Assembly: GCF_003932715.1 (NCBI RefSeq) | Contig: NZ_CP020700.1 | Coordinates: forward strand, 4,486,501-4,550,500 | Length of the DNA: 64,000 nucleotides | Reading direction: 5' to 3' | From: Streptomyces tsukubensis | GTDB taxonomy: Bacteria; Actinomycetota; Actinomycetes; Streptomycetales; Streptomycetaceae | Shown here: piece by piece, positions 1-7,757 of the stretch | Layout: each line of letters opens with the position of its first letter | How positions within the stretch are numbered: the first letter of the stretch is position 1 | Notes under the pieces: generated by a model | Told to the model about the DNA's origin: nothing | What the model saw: the letters and a program-made list of their open reading frames with translations, nothing else | The model's database searches: none | Program-made: the position numbers and the translations under genes

Positions 1-1
1 A

Positions 2-112
2 TGCACGGAAGAAGGACATGCGGGCACCGTAGCAGAACAGGGGTTCGGCCGGAACGTTCTCGTCCGCACGGATGTTGGTGATCTTTGCCCATGAGGGCTG
101 ATGGCGGTCCAC
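2..112 (-). CDS. Possible hypothetical protein, 3' part outside window
   Basis: An open minus-strand frame runs from a GTG at 112 to the left edge and reads like ordinary protein (PSWAKITNIRADENV, then PLFCYGARMSFF). It would begin 6 nt after the stop of the pentapeptide-repeat gene and share its transcript. There is no clear ribosome binding site and the piece has only 37 codons, so it may be chance. I recognise no family. Confidence 0.3.
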   Translation of the reverse strand, partial: MDRHQPSWAKITNIRADENVPAEPLFCYGARMSFFRA

Positions 113-118
113 GCCTGG

Positions 119-793
119 TCAGCCGTCTCCGATGGTGATGCCGAGTTCGTGCACGAGGGCCTGGGCAAGGTCCGTCTGCTGTCCCGACTCGATGCGGACT
201 TTGGCCAGGTTGGCGACGCCGCGGATCTGCGAGAGTTCGTTTCCGCGGAGGTCGGTGTCCCGGTACCGTCCGCCGCCGAACTCGGTGAGCCGGAGTCCGC
301 AGTCCGAGAACACAGCACCGGACAGGTCGCAGTCGGTGAATACGGCCTCGGTGAAGGCGCAGCCGACAAAGGCAACGGGGCCGTCGGCACGCACGTTCTC
401 GAAGCCGGCGTAGTCGAAACGGCACTTCTCGAACAGCACGTCGTCCAGGACCATGCCGTCCAGAGCGGCGCCCATGACCTTGCAGTCGTGGAAGCGGACC
501 CGGGTGAGCTTGCTCCGGCTCCAGCGTGCCGATCCCAGATCACTGCTGTTGATCTCGACGCCGTGGAGATTCAGCGCGTCGAACTCGACATGTTTCGCGC
601 GGACGTCGCTGACTCTGCCGGTGACGAGCTGGATTCCAGTGAGCGCGAGCGAGCGCAGTTCCACGTTCCCGTACGTGAAGTCCTGCACGGTGCCGCGAGG
701 GCTGTCCAACGAATCGACCACGGACAGGTACAGACCGGGCTCATCGAGATCGGGGGTGGTCACAGTGATGCGGCCGAAGGTACGGCTGGCCAT
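119..793 (-). CDS. Pentapeptide repeat protein
   Basis: A 224-residue protein whose middle (about residues 45-195) follows the loose five-residue A(D/N)LXX pattern, with units such as LTRVRF, AALDGMVLDDVLFEKCRFDYAGF and AVFTDCDLSGAVFSDC. Such repeats fold into a right-handed quadrilateral beta-helix; members include DNA-gyrase-protecting DNA mimics and many proteins of unknown role. There is no signal peptide or membrane segment, so it is probably cytosolic. An AGGAG sits a few bases before the ATG at 793. The protein is not strongly acidic and nothing nearby points to quinolone protection, so the molecular role is open. Confidence 0.85.
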   Translation of the reverse strand: MASRTFGRITVTTPDLDEPGLYLSVVDSLDSPRGTVQDFTYGNVELRSLALTGIQLVTGRVSDVRAKHVEFDALNLHGVEINSSDLGSARWSRSKLTRVRFHDCKVMGAALDGMVLDDVLFEKCRFDYAGFENVRADGPVAFVGCAFTEAVFTDCDLSGAVFSDCGLRLTEFGGGRYRDTDLRGNELSQIRGVANLAKVRIESGQQTDLAQALVHELGITIGDG

Positions 794-979
794 GGTGCTC
801 CTTCAACGTGGTCCGCATCCGGTCAATGTTCCCGGCCTCCGTCCCGGCATGAAATGCCGGAAGAAACAGGTGTTCCCATTACCCGGTACCTTTCTGGCCG
901 GCGCCGGAAACCACCCATCTGGCGCGGGTGGAGATGGTTTCGTCATCATGACGAACCCCAAGCTCTACGGGCGGTAGTC

Positions 980-1096
980 ATGGGCAAGCACGAGAAGCCC
1001 CCACCGGATCTGTCCCAGGGCAAACCACCACCCGGCAACGCCGATGGACAAGTCCCTCCGCCACCGCCTTCCGACGGGAAGCACAAGAAGAAGTAG
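980..1096 (+). CDS. Candidate RiPP precursor peptide (imiditide-like), 38 aa
   Basis: A 38-residue ORF beginning MGKHEKPPPDLSQGK and ending SDGKHKKK. It is Pro-rich (two runs, the longer of five), strongly basic (seven Lys, two His) and has three Asp, two in Asp-Gly pairs (D22-G23, D32-G33), the sequence most prone to form aspartimide. The stop lies 3 nt before the methyltransferase ATG, so the two are probably translated together. Known imiditide loci consist of a linear charged precursor plus a PIMT homologue that methylates one Asp, which then closes to aspartimide; this pair fits that plan. The ribosome binding site is weak. A nine-codon frame (948-977) ends 2 nt before this ATG and could couple translation. 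It is too small for certainty. Confidence 0.6.
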   Translation: MGKHEKPPPDLSQGKPPPGNADGQVPPPPPSDGKHKKK

Positions 1097-1099
1097 GCC

Positions 1100-2251
1100 A
1101 TGGACAGGCTCGATGCAAGGCGCGCGGAACTCGACCGGGTCATGGAAGAGCGCGGTGCCTGGCCCGACCGGGCGCCGTGGATCCGGGAGGCCGTACGGGC
1201 TCTGCCTCGTGACCGCTTCGCCCCGGAGCGGCTCTGGCGGTGGGACGGCCACACCTACGTTCCCGTGGACCGTACCGATGAGCCCGGGGGATGGGCGGAC
1301 CTTCTCTTCTCCGATCCCGACGCGGCTGCGGTCACCCAGATCACCGAGGGGCTGCCCACATCGAGCCTGTCCTGTCAGGGCATCGTCGTCGACATGCTCG
1401 ACTCCCTCCTCCTCGAACCCGGACACCAGGTGCTGGAGCTGGGGACGGGGACGGGCTGGAACGCAGCGCTCGCCGCGAGGCGGACCGGGCCCGGCCGGGT
1501 CGTCTCGGTCGAGATGGACCCGGAGGTGGGGGAGACCGCTCGCGCCCGGCTCCTGGCGCACGCGCCCGATATCCGGGTCGAGCCGGGTGACGGCTCCCTG
1601 GGCGCGCCCGGCAGCGCTCCGTACGACCGGATCATCGCCACCTATGCCGTCGAACACGTCCCGTGGGCCTGGGTCGCGCAGACCCGGCCCGGTGGGCGGA
1701 TCGTCTTCCCGTGGGGCCGTCTCGGGCACGTCGCGCTCACCGTCGCCGACGACGGCGCTTCGGCACACGGCTGGGTACAGGGCCTGGCGCAGTTCATGCC
1801 CGACCGGACCACCGGATCCGGAGCCCGGCCGGGCTTCGCCGAAGTCCGCGGTACGGGGAGACCGGATGACGAGCGCGTCTGGAACCGGGACATCGCCCCG
1901 TTGCGGGACGACTGGGACCTCCGGTTCGCGTTGCGGGTCGCCGAGCCCGGCCTTCATTACACGGTGGCGGAGGACAGCGACGGCTGGAACGCCTGGCTTC
2001 ATGACCAGGACGCCTCCTGGGCGGTGATCGCCGCTCAGGGGGACGGCACGACGATCGCCTCTCAGGGCGGGCCCCGACGCCTGGCCGATCTCTTGGACCA
2101 GGTTTGGGGCGAGTGGACGCGGCTGGGCTCTCCCGACCGCTACGCGTACGGACTGACCGTCACTCCCGACCGGCAGTACGCCTGGGCCCTGGACCCCGGG
2201 ACCGGGCCCCGCTGGTACCGGTCCGCGGGCCCGCTGGATGAGGGCGCCTGA
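1100..2251 (+). CDS. PIMT-like O-methyltransferase, RiPP-associated type
   Basis: A 383-residue SAM-dependent methyltransferase related to protein-L-isoaspartate O-methyltransferase. The N-terminal part (about 30-105) has the PIMT approach region (VRALPRDRFAPE, then TSSLSCQGIVVDML); SAM motif I is ELGTGTGWN at 113-121, with the acidic ribose-binding residue in SVEMDPE downstream. Housekeeping PIMT is about 210-230 residues. The extra C-terminal portion, ending in the segment YGLTVTPDRQYAW and GPRW, is of the kind carried by PIMT homologues tailoring lasso peptides, graspetides, lanthipeptides and imiditides. The gene starts 3 nt after a 38-codon basic peptide gene, its likely substrate. No ATP-grasp, lasso cyclase or LanM gene lies nearby, which favours a stand-alone methyltransferase/peptide pair. 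Confidence 0.85.
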   Translation: MDRLDARRAELDRVMEERGAWPDRAPWIREAVRALPRDRFAPERLWRWDGHTYVPVDRTDEPGGWADLLFSDPDAAAVTQITEGLPTSSLSCQGIVVDMLDSLLLEPGHQVLELGTGTGWNAALAARRTGPGRVVSVEMDPEVGETARARLLAHAPDIRVEPGDGSLGAPGSAPYDRIIATYAVEHVPWAWVAQTRPGGRIVFPWGRLGHVALTVADDGASAHGWVQGLAQFMPDRTTGSGARPGFAEVRGTGRPDDERVWNRDIAPLRDDWDLRFALRVAEPGLHYTVAEDSDGWNAWLHDQDASWAVIAAQGDGTTIASQGGPRRLADLLDQVWGEWTRLGSPDRYAYGLTVTPDRQYAWALDPGTGPRWYRSAGPLDEGA

Positions 2252-2462
2252 CCGGTTCACGGTGCTGCCCCGGGGGATCTCGGGTGCGGGCCGGAGTCGG
2301 CTGAAGCACGGGTCCGGCGCGTGGCCGTTGCCGTTCACCGCAGGAGGCGGCACGGGAACGGCCCTCGTCACCCAACCGGTGCAGGGGCGACCTCAACGAG
2401 CCCGAGGGCCCTGCTCAGTCGTCTCCGACGGCGCTGTCGGTGCGTGCGGCTAGCCTCACCGC

Positions 2463-3029
2463 ATGTCTCTCACCGTTGAACAATTGGCCGGGTACGTGGA
2501 CCGGGAACTGGACGGCGATCTGGCGCGCTGGTTCCCCGACGAGCCGTGGGTCGGCATCCCGGAGTCGACCCGTCCGGTCGATCCCTTCCTCGCCAGGCTG
2601 CCGGCCGGTGCCGCGACCGCGCTGGCCGGTTTCGACCGCAGGGTCCGCTCGGGAACCCTGCCGCAGTGCCTCGATATATACGACTGGTCGTACGCCTTCG
2701 AATTCGAGGCCAACGACTGCCGGATCCTCGACTCCGACTACGAGACGGAGCTGTCCGACGAGGACGTGTGGTCCATCGGCGCCGACGGCGGAGGCAACTA
2801 CTACGTCGTACTCGCCAATGGGCGGGTCGCGGTGTGGTTCCACGAGGAGGAGGTCATCGAGGCCGATACGCAGTTCGACAACCTCGACGTCTTCCTGTGG
2901 TCGATCGTCCGCTACCACGCGGTGCGCGCCGGTGTTCTCGAACTGGCCGCGGTCGAGGCGGACTTCCGCGCCCTCGGGCAGCCCGGAGTGCTGGCGCCGG
3001 AGGTCGGGCTGCTCGCCTCACTGTCCTGA
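2463..3029 (+). CDS. SUKH-like (SMI1/KNR4) protein
   Basis: A 188-residue soluble acidic protein. The core (about 60-150) has the alternation typical of SMI1/KNR4-type folds: a hydrophobic strand, then GADGGGNYYVVLANGRVAVWFHEEEV, then a helix with FLWSIVRYHA. SUKH proteins are often immunity partners of polymorphic or contact-dependent toxins, but many stand-alone copies have no known partner. No toxin gene is adjacent; the nearest upstream genes, 211 bp away, are the peptide and PIMT-like methyltransferase. No Shine-Dalgarno sequence precedes the ATG, so the message may be leaderless. The family call rests on pattern only. Confidence 0.6.
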   Translation: MSLTVEQLAGYVDRELDGDLARWFPDEPWVGIPESTRPVDPFLARLPAGAATALAGFDRRVRSGTLPQCLDIYDWSYAFEFEANDCRILDSDYETELSDEDVWSIGADGGGNYYVVLANGRVAVWFHEEEVIEADTQFDNLDVFLWSIVRYHAVRAGVLELAAVEADFRALGQPGVLAPEVGLLASLS

Positions 3030-3052
3030 GGCCGCGACACCGGGGGCGGCCG

Positions 3053-3976
3053 TCAGGCGCCCGGCGGCGGTGGGGTCCGCAGGGCTTCGACCGCCAGCCG
3101 GGCCGCCGTGCCGATGACCGCGTCCGCCGCCGGGAGCGTCGCCGCCGGGCTGGCCGCCCGGGTGAAGACCGCCACCGCGTAGCGGCCGCCGTCCGGGTAG
3201 GCCACCACTCCGACCTCGTTGCGGAGGGTCGGCGCGCTGCCCGTCTTGCCCGCGACCTGGACGTCGTCGAAGGGGAAGCCCGACGCCAGGCGGTGCGGCC
3301 AGACCTGGAGGCCGAGGATCCGGCGCATCGCCGCGCAGTGGTCGGGGGCGCCCGCCTCGTCGCGCCAGACGGCGGCGAGCAGGGTGGTCATATCGCGGGG
3401 GGTGCTGCGGTTCGTCCGGGCCGGGTCCAGCGCGCGCAGGCCCGCGATCACCCGGGGGTCGGCGAACGCCCTCGGGCCGGCGGGGCCCGCGTCCTTGCGG
3501 AGGCTGCCGAGGAAGGAGCCGAAGGTCTCCACCGCCTCCGTACGCGGCATGCCCAGGCGCCGGGTGGTGGCGTTGACCGCATCGAGGCCGACCCGCTCCA
3601 GCAGGACGTCGGCGGCCGCGTTGTCGCTGACGCTCATCATCAGAAACGCCGCGTCCCGCAGCGACAGCCGGGCCCCGTCGAGCATGGAGCCCAGGCCCGT
3701 CGGGCCCGGCGTGCGGCCGTGCGCGGGGATCTCCGTCTGCTCGGTGAGGTCCAGCCGCCCGGCCGCCGCCGCCTCGTGCAGCGCGACCAGCACGCACAGC
3801 TTGTGGACGCTCGCGGTCACCACGGGACGGTCGGCGCCCGCGTCGACCTCGGCGCCGGTGTCGATGTCACGGGCGTGCAGCCAGCCCGTGACCCCGGCCC
3901 CGGTGAAGGCCGCGGCGATCCTGGCCCCGGCGCCGGGCGGCGGGGGCGTACGGGGGTGCGATGTCTGCTCGGTCAA
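3053..3976 (-). CDS. blaB: BlaB-like serine hydrolase, candidate beta-lactamase regulator
   Basis: A 307-residue protein of the class A beta-lactamase / penicillin-binding fold. It has S56-V-H-K59 (SXXK), S117-D-N119 and K243-T-G245. It lacks the omega-loop ExxLN deacylation motif of real class A enzymes and has no signal peptide, so it should stay in the cytoplasm. In Streptomyces cacaoi, BlaB has these features and is needed for induction of the divergent blaL, reportedly acting as a receptor for D-Ala-D-Ala. Here the TTG start overlaps the LysR gene's stop (TTGA), giving a blaA-blaB operon in the same layout. The symbol is assigned by that synteny. Confidence 0.75.
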   Translation of the reverse strand: MTEQTSHPRTPPPPGAGARIAAAFTGAGVTGWLHARDIDTGAEVDAGADRPVVTASVHKLCVLVALHEAAAAGRLDLTEQTEIPAHGRTPGPTGLGSMLDGARLSLRDAAFLMMSVSDNAAADVLLERVGLDAVNATTRRLGMPRTEAVETFGSFLGSLRKDAGPAGPRAFADPRVIAGLRALDPARTNRSTPRDMTTLLAAVWRDEAGAPDHCAAMRRILGLQVWPHRLASGFPFDDVQVAGKTGSAPTLRNEVGVVAYPDGGRYAVAVFTRAASPAATLPAADAVIGTAARLAVEALRTPPPPGA

Positions 3977-4947
3977 ATCCAGTACTCCGCTGCGGGGCGC
4001 AGGTGCAGGGGGTGCGAGGGCATCGGCACGGCGGCGTCCGATTCGGGCGCCGCGCTACGGCCGAGGGCCTCGGTGACGGTATCGGCGAACGCCCGTACCC
4101 CGGCGTCCTCGCCGCGGCCCCGGGGCCAGGCCGCCGAATGCCGCCAGGCCAGCGGGGCACCGGCCAGCGGCCGCCACACCGTCTGCGGGGAGGGGGTGGG
4201 GGCGGATTCGGTACGCGGCGCGAACGCCACCGCCCGGCGCGACAGCAGCAGCCCCCGGGTGAAGCTCGTGCCCTGGCCGTGGCGTACCGCCTGCGGGGTG
4301 AAACCGTGGCGGGCGCAGGTGGTCAGCAGATCGTCGTAGACCGCCGGGGCCAGCTCCCGCGGGAACAGGATCAGCTCGTACCCGGCCAGCGCGGCCAGTG
4401 GCACCGCGTCGAAACCGGCCGCCGGGGCGTCGCCCGGCAGCAGCACGCCCAGATCATGGCGGAGCACCGGGCCCAGTTCGAGACCGGTCACATCGCAGGG
4501 GTGCCGGATCAGGCCCACGTCCAGCTCGTGCCGGGCCAGCCGGTCCACCTGCTCCGCCGTCGACAGCTCGTGCAGTTCCAGTTCGACCCCGCGCCCGCGC
4601 TCGGTGAAACCGCCGAGGACCGCCGCGACCGTCTCACCGGCGATATCCGGCGACAGCGCGGCGCGCAGCAGCCCGCTGCGGCCCTCCCGGACGCGCCGGG
4701 CCGTGGCCGTCAGCGCCTCCGCGGACGCCAGGAGCTGCCGGGCCTCTTCCAGCAGCAGGGTGCCGCTCTTGGTGAGCGTGACCTGACGGGTCGTCCGGTC
4801 GAAAAGCCGTACCCCCAGCTCCCGCTCCAACCGCTGGACACGCTGGGACAGCGGCGGCTGGGCCATGCCCAGTCGCCTCGCGGCACGGCCGAAATGTAAT
4901 TCCTCTGCTACAGCGACAAAGCACTGGACATGCCGGATCAGGTCCAC
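3973..4947 (-). CDS. blaA: LysR-family regulator of beta-lactamase (BlaA-like)
   Basis: A 324-residue LysR-type regulator. The winged helix-turn-helix occupies about residues 1-60 (FVAVAEELHFGRAARRLGM, then LSQRVQRLERELGVRLFDR) and a periplasmic-binding-protein-like effector domain follows. The GTG at 4947 was chosen because it gives the usual short N terminus (VDLIRHVQCFVAVAEEL) and lies at the divergent promoter; an in-phase frame continues upstream through the beta-lactamase gene but is not family-like. The gene is divergent from the beta-lactamase and overlaps the BlaB-like gene by 4 nt. By analogy with S. cacaoi it should activate blaL when beta-lactam or cell-wall signals are sensed. 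Confidence 0.85.
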   Translation of the reverse strand: MDLIRHVQCFVAVAEELHFGRAARRLGMAQPPLSQRVQRLERELGVRLFDRTTRQVTLTKSGTLLLEEARQLLASAEALTATARRVREGRSGLLRAALSPDIAGETVAAVLGGFTERGRGVELELHELSTAEQVDRLARHELDVGLIRHPCDVTGLELGPVLRHDLGVLLPGDAPAAGFDAVPLAALAGYELILFPRELAPAVYDDLLTTCARHGFTPQAVRHGQGTSFTRGLLLSRRAVAFAPRTESAPTPSPQTVWRPLAGAPLAWRHSAAWPRGRGEDAGVRAFADTVTEALGRSAAPESDAAVPMPSHPLHLRPAAEYWI

Positions 4948-4957
4948 GAGCAGCAAT

Positions 4958-4991
4958 GATATCCGTGCTTGATAAATCCATGACTGATATC
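4958..4991. promoter_or_regulatory. Paired GATATC motifs between blaA and blaL
   Basis: Two copies of GATATC (4958-4963 and 4986-4991) lie 28 bp apart, close to three helical turns, in the AT-richer gap between the divergent LysR and beta-lactamase genes. Same-face paired sites are typical of LysR-type operators. Binding is inferred from position and spacing only. Confidence 0.4.
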
Positions 4992-5065
4992 GGTCTTGGA
5001 CGTAACGCCGGACCCGCTGATCTGCTCGGGGTGTCGAACAGCCACTGTGCAGAGGGGTGCGAAAG

Positions 5066-6049
5066 ATGACGAAGATGGATAATTCCGCTGAAGCTGTGGG
5101 GCAGGTGCTCGCCGTGTCCCCGGGGCGGTTCTCCCGCCGCGCCGCGCTCGCCGCCCTCGCCGGTCTGGCGGCCGTACCGCTCACCGGCTGTGCCGGGCGG
5201 AACGGACCCGCGGAGGGTGCCAAACCCTCGGTGGCGGTGAGCGGACCCGCTCTCGCCGCCGCTGACACCGGCCGTGCCTTCGCCGCGCTGGAGAAGGAGT
5301 TCGCCGCCCGGCTCGGCGTCTTCGCCGTCGACACCGGCACCGGCCGTACCGTGCTCCACCGGCCCGACGAACGCTTCGCCTACGCCTCCACCTGCAAGGC
5401 CTTCATCGCCGCCGCCATGCTCCGGAAGTTCTCCCTCCGTGAGATGCAGCGGCGCGTCACCTACGGCCCGGAGGTCCTCCAGCCGCATTCACCGATCACC
5501 GAACGGAACGTCGGCAAGGACAAGGGCATGACCCTGAGCGAACTCTGCGACGCCACCGTCCGCTACAGCGACAACGCCGCGGCCAACCTCCTCTTCGACG
5601 AACTCGGCGGACCCCGCGGGCTCCAGACCGAGCTGCGGTCCGTCGGTGACCGCGTCACCCGCTGCGACCGTTACGAGGTCGAGCTGAGCGACGCCGTCCC
5701 CGGCGACCCCCGGGACACCAGCACCGCCCGCGCCCTCGCCACCGATCTGCGGACGTACGTCCTCGGGAACGCCCTGCCGCCGGAGAAGCGGGCCGTCCTC
5801 ACCGACTGGCTGAAGCGGAACACCACCGGCGACAACGTGATCCGCGCCGGTACGCCGGACGGCTGGCAGGTCGGGGACAAGACCGGCACCGGAGGCTACG
5901 GCACCCGCAACGACATCGCGATCGTCTGGCGTCCCGATGCCGCGCCGATCGCGATCGCGGTCCTGTCCCGCAAGGACGTCAAGGGTGCCGAGCACCAGGA
6001 CGCCCTGATCGCCCGGGCCGCCGAGGTGGCGCTCAACGCCTTCGCCTGA
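5066..6049 (+). CDS. blaL: Class A beta-lactamase, Tat-lipoprotein type
   Basis: A 327-residue class A serine beta-lactamase. The ATG at 5066 is preferred over the GTG at 5057 because GAGGGG lies about 9 nt upstream of it. The N terminus has a twin-arginine stretch (RFSRRAAL), a hydrophobic segment and a lipobox LTGC (Cys 42), predicting Tat export and lipid anchoring. Catalytic motifs: S108-T-C-K111, S168-D-N170, omega-loop Glu204 in RYEVELSD, and K272-T-G-T. In Ambler terms the loop reads E166-V-E-L-S170, so the usual Asn170 is Ser and Pro167 is Val. It is divergent from a LysR/BlaB-like operon, so probably inducible. It hydrolyses beta-lactams outside the membrane. Confidence 0.93.
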   Translation: MTKMDNSAEAVGQVLAVSPGRFSRRAALAALAGLAAVPLTGCAGRNGPAEGAKPSVAVSGPALAAADTGRAFAALEKEFAARLGVFAVDTGTGRTVLHRPDERFAYASTCKAFIAAAMLRKFSLREMQRRVTYGPEVLQPHSPITERNVGKDKGMTLSELCDATVRYSDNAAANLLFDELGGPRGLQTELRSVGDRVTRCDRYEVELSDAVPGDPRDTSTARALATDLRTYVLGNALPPEKRAVLTDWLKRNTTGDNVIRAGTPDGWQVGDKTGTGGYGTRNDIAIVWRPDAAPIAIAVLSRKDVKGAEHQDALIARAAEVALNAFA

Positions 6050-6170
6050 GTGGGCGTCATGGATAGAGCCGTAAGAGGTACTTAGCCGCTGTTTATCCGA
6101 TGAAATGATCACGCGTGGGGGAGTGAGCAGTCCGTGGACCAAGGTTCGGTGATCACGGAAGGCACCCCTC

Positions 6171-7757
6171 ATGAGACGCATTCCTGGGCGACGGCCCGCC
6201 CCGGGCCGTCGGCGCGGCCGGCGCGGAAGCGGTCTGACGGCAGTCTGCTGCGCGTTGGGAGTGGGGTTCTTCGCACTGGCCGCCCCGCCGGTGAGCGCGA
6301 GCGCCGCGGATGCTGCGGACGTGGCCGACATCGCGGAGGTCGCGGACGCTGCGGACAGGACTGACGGGGCGGGCGCCGTGACCTCGGAGGCGCCGCGGTC
6401 GGATTCCGGAGCGCGCAGGGCCGGGGGTACGGAAAAGGCCGAGCGCCGCGCCGAGAAGTCCCGTACCGCCGGGGACCGTACCAAGAAGTCCCCCAAGCCC
6501 AAGCCCAAGGCCAAGCCCAAGGCCAAGCCCAAGGCCGCCCGCACCGGCCGCGCCGACCTCGCCGTGCACTGGGAAGCCGCCACGGAACCCACCGCCACCG
6601 CCACCGATACCGCCACCGCCACCGCCCGGCTCGGTGACACCACCGCCACCGCCGGAGCCGCCGGCGCCGAGGCCACCGACAAGGCCCCCGGCCCCCATCC
6701 GGACGGCCCCGAGCCCGTCGGGCCCGAAGCCGACTTCACCTACACCTACCGCGTCTCCGTCGTGAACCACGGCCCTTCCCAGGCCGTCGACGTCGTCGTT
6801 ACCGACCGGCTCCCCGACTCCCTCGTCTTCGTCTCCTCCTCCGACGGCTGTACGGCCGACGGGCAGACGATCACCTGTGGCCCGCTCGCCACTCTCGCCG
6901 TCGGCGAGACCCACACCTGGCTGCTCACCGTCCGGCCCGCCGACGACTACACGGGCGACGGTTCCGACATCACCAACGTCGCCACCGTCACCTCCGACAC
7001 CGAGGACCCCGACAGTGAGAACAACACCGCCGTCCACACCGGCGTCCCCGTCCCCGGCGGCACCGGCAGGGCCGACCTCTCGCTGACGAAGACCGCGCAG
7101 CTCCCCCGGGGCCGGGACACCGTCAAGCCCGGCGAGACCTTCACGTACCGCATCACCGTCTACAACAACGGCCCCTCGACGGCCGCCGGTGTCCGCGTCA
7201 TCGACCCGCTGCCCGCCGCGCTGGCCTTCGTGGACTCCCCGGACGGCTGCCGGATCTCCGACGAGGACGACCGCACGGTCGTCTGCCCGGTGCTGGACCG
7301 GCTGCCCGCCGGGGAGTCCACCACCTACGACCTCGTCGTCCGGGTCCGGGAGGACGCCACCACCCGCGGAGGCGGCGGCGGAGGCGGCGGGGACCACTCC
7401 GGGCACAGCCGCTGCGCCCTGGAGAACACCGCCTTCGTCACCGCCCTGACCCGGGACCCGGTGCCCGCCAACAACAGCAACCGGCCCGGCACCACCGGCC
7501 CCGACGGCGGACCCCTCTACCTCGAACACCCCGGCCACCGGCCCGCCGAGCCCCACCCGCCTCAGAAGCCCCAGGAACCCCATAAGCCCCCGCACCAGCC
7601 CCACCAGCTCGCCCACACCGGCAAGGACCTCCCGGGCTGGCTGCCCTGGTCCGCCGGGCTCACCCTGGCCACCGGCGGCGCCCTCGTCCTGCTCTCCCGC
7701 CGACACCTCCGCGCCCCCGGGCTGCCGGGCGACCCGGAGGAGGCCCCGCGCCCATGA
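6171..7757 (+). CDS. DUF11 surface protein with class E sortase signal
   Basis: A 528-residue exported protein. It has a long Arg-rich signal peptide ending near AAPPVSASA, a low-complexity stretch of alternating Pro-Lys and Ala-Lys (about 105-125), and a Thr/Ala-rich linker. Two DUF11 Ig-like repeats follow (about 185-300 and 300-420), marked by YTYRVSVVNHGPSQ and YRITVYNNGPS. The end is the sorting signal LAHTG, a hydrophobic helix and an Arg-containing tail. LAXTG is the class E sortase signal of streptomycetes, so it should be covalently attached to the cell wall. GGAAGG precedes the ATG. The last 4 nt overlap the next DUF11 gene, so the two are co-transcribed. Confidence 0.9.
   Translation: MRRIPGRRPAPGRRRGRRGSGLTAVCCALGVGFFALAAPPVSASAADAADVADIAEVADAADRTDGAGAVTSEAPRSDSGARRAGGTEKAERRAEKSRTAGDRTKKSPKPKPKAKPKAKPKAARTGRADLAVHWEAATEPTATATDTATATARLGDTTATAGAAGAEATDKAPGPHPDGPEPVGPEADFTYTYRVSVVNHGPSQAVDVVVTDRLPDSLVFVSSSDGCTADGQTITCGPLATLAVGETHTWLLTVRPADDYTGDGSDITNVATVTSDTEDPDSENNTAVHTGVPVPGGTGRADLSLTKTAQLPRGRDTVKPGETFTYRITVYNNGPSTAAGVRVIDPLPAALAFVDSPDGCRISDEDDRTVVCPVLDRLPAGESTTYDLVVRVREDATTRGGGGGGGGDHSGHSRCALENTAFVTALTRDPVPANNSNRPGTTGPDGGPLYLEHPGHRPAEPHPPQKPQEPHKPPHQPHQLAHTGKDLPGWLPWSAGLTLATGGALVLLSRRHLRAPGLPGDPEEAPRP

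Noticed and set aside
101..979. Plus-strand frame running through the pentapeptide-repeat gene into the small peptide gene
   Set aside because: The upstream part is antisense to a well-supported gene; only the last 38 codons after the ATG at 980 look real.
1100..2251. Methyltransferase as part of a lasso peptide, lanthipeptide or graspetide cluster
   Set aside because: No cyclase, LanB/LanM or ATP-grasp gene is within reach; the only ATP-grasp gene is 37 kb away in another operon.
6106..6157. Possible riboswitch in the leader of the first DUF11 gene (TGATCACG repeated, G-rich run)
   Set aside because: The repeated octamer and G run do not match the conserved core of the c-di-AMP (ydaO) or any other riboswitch I can recall; left as an ordinary leader.
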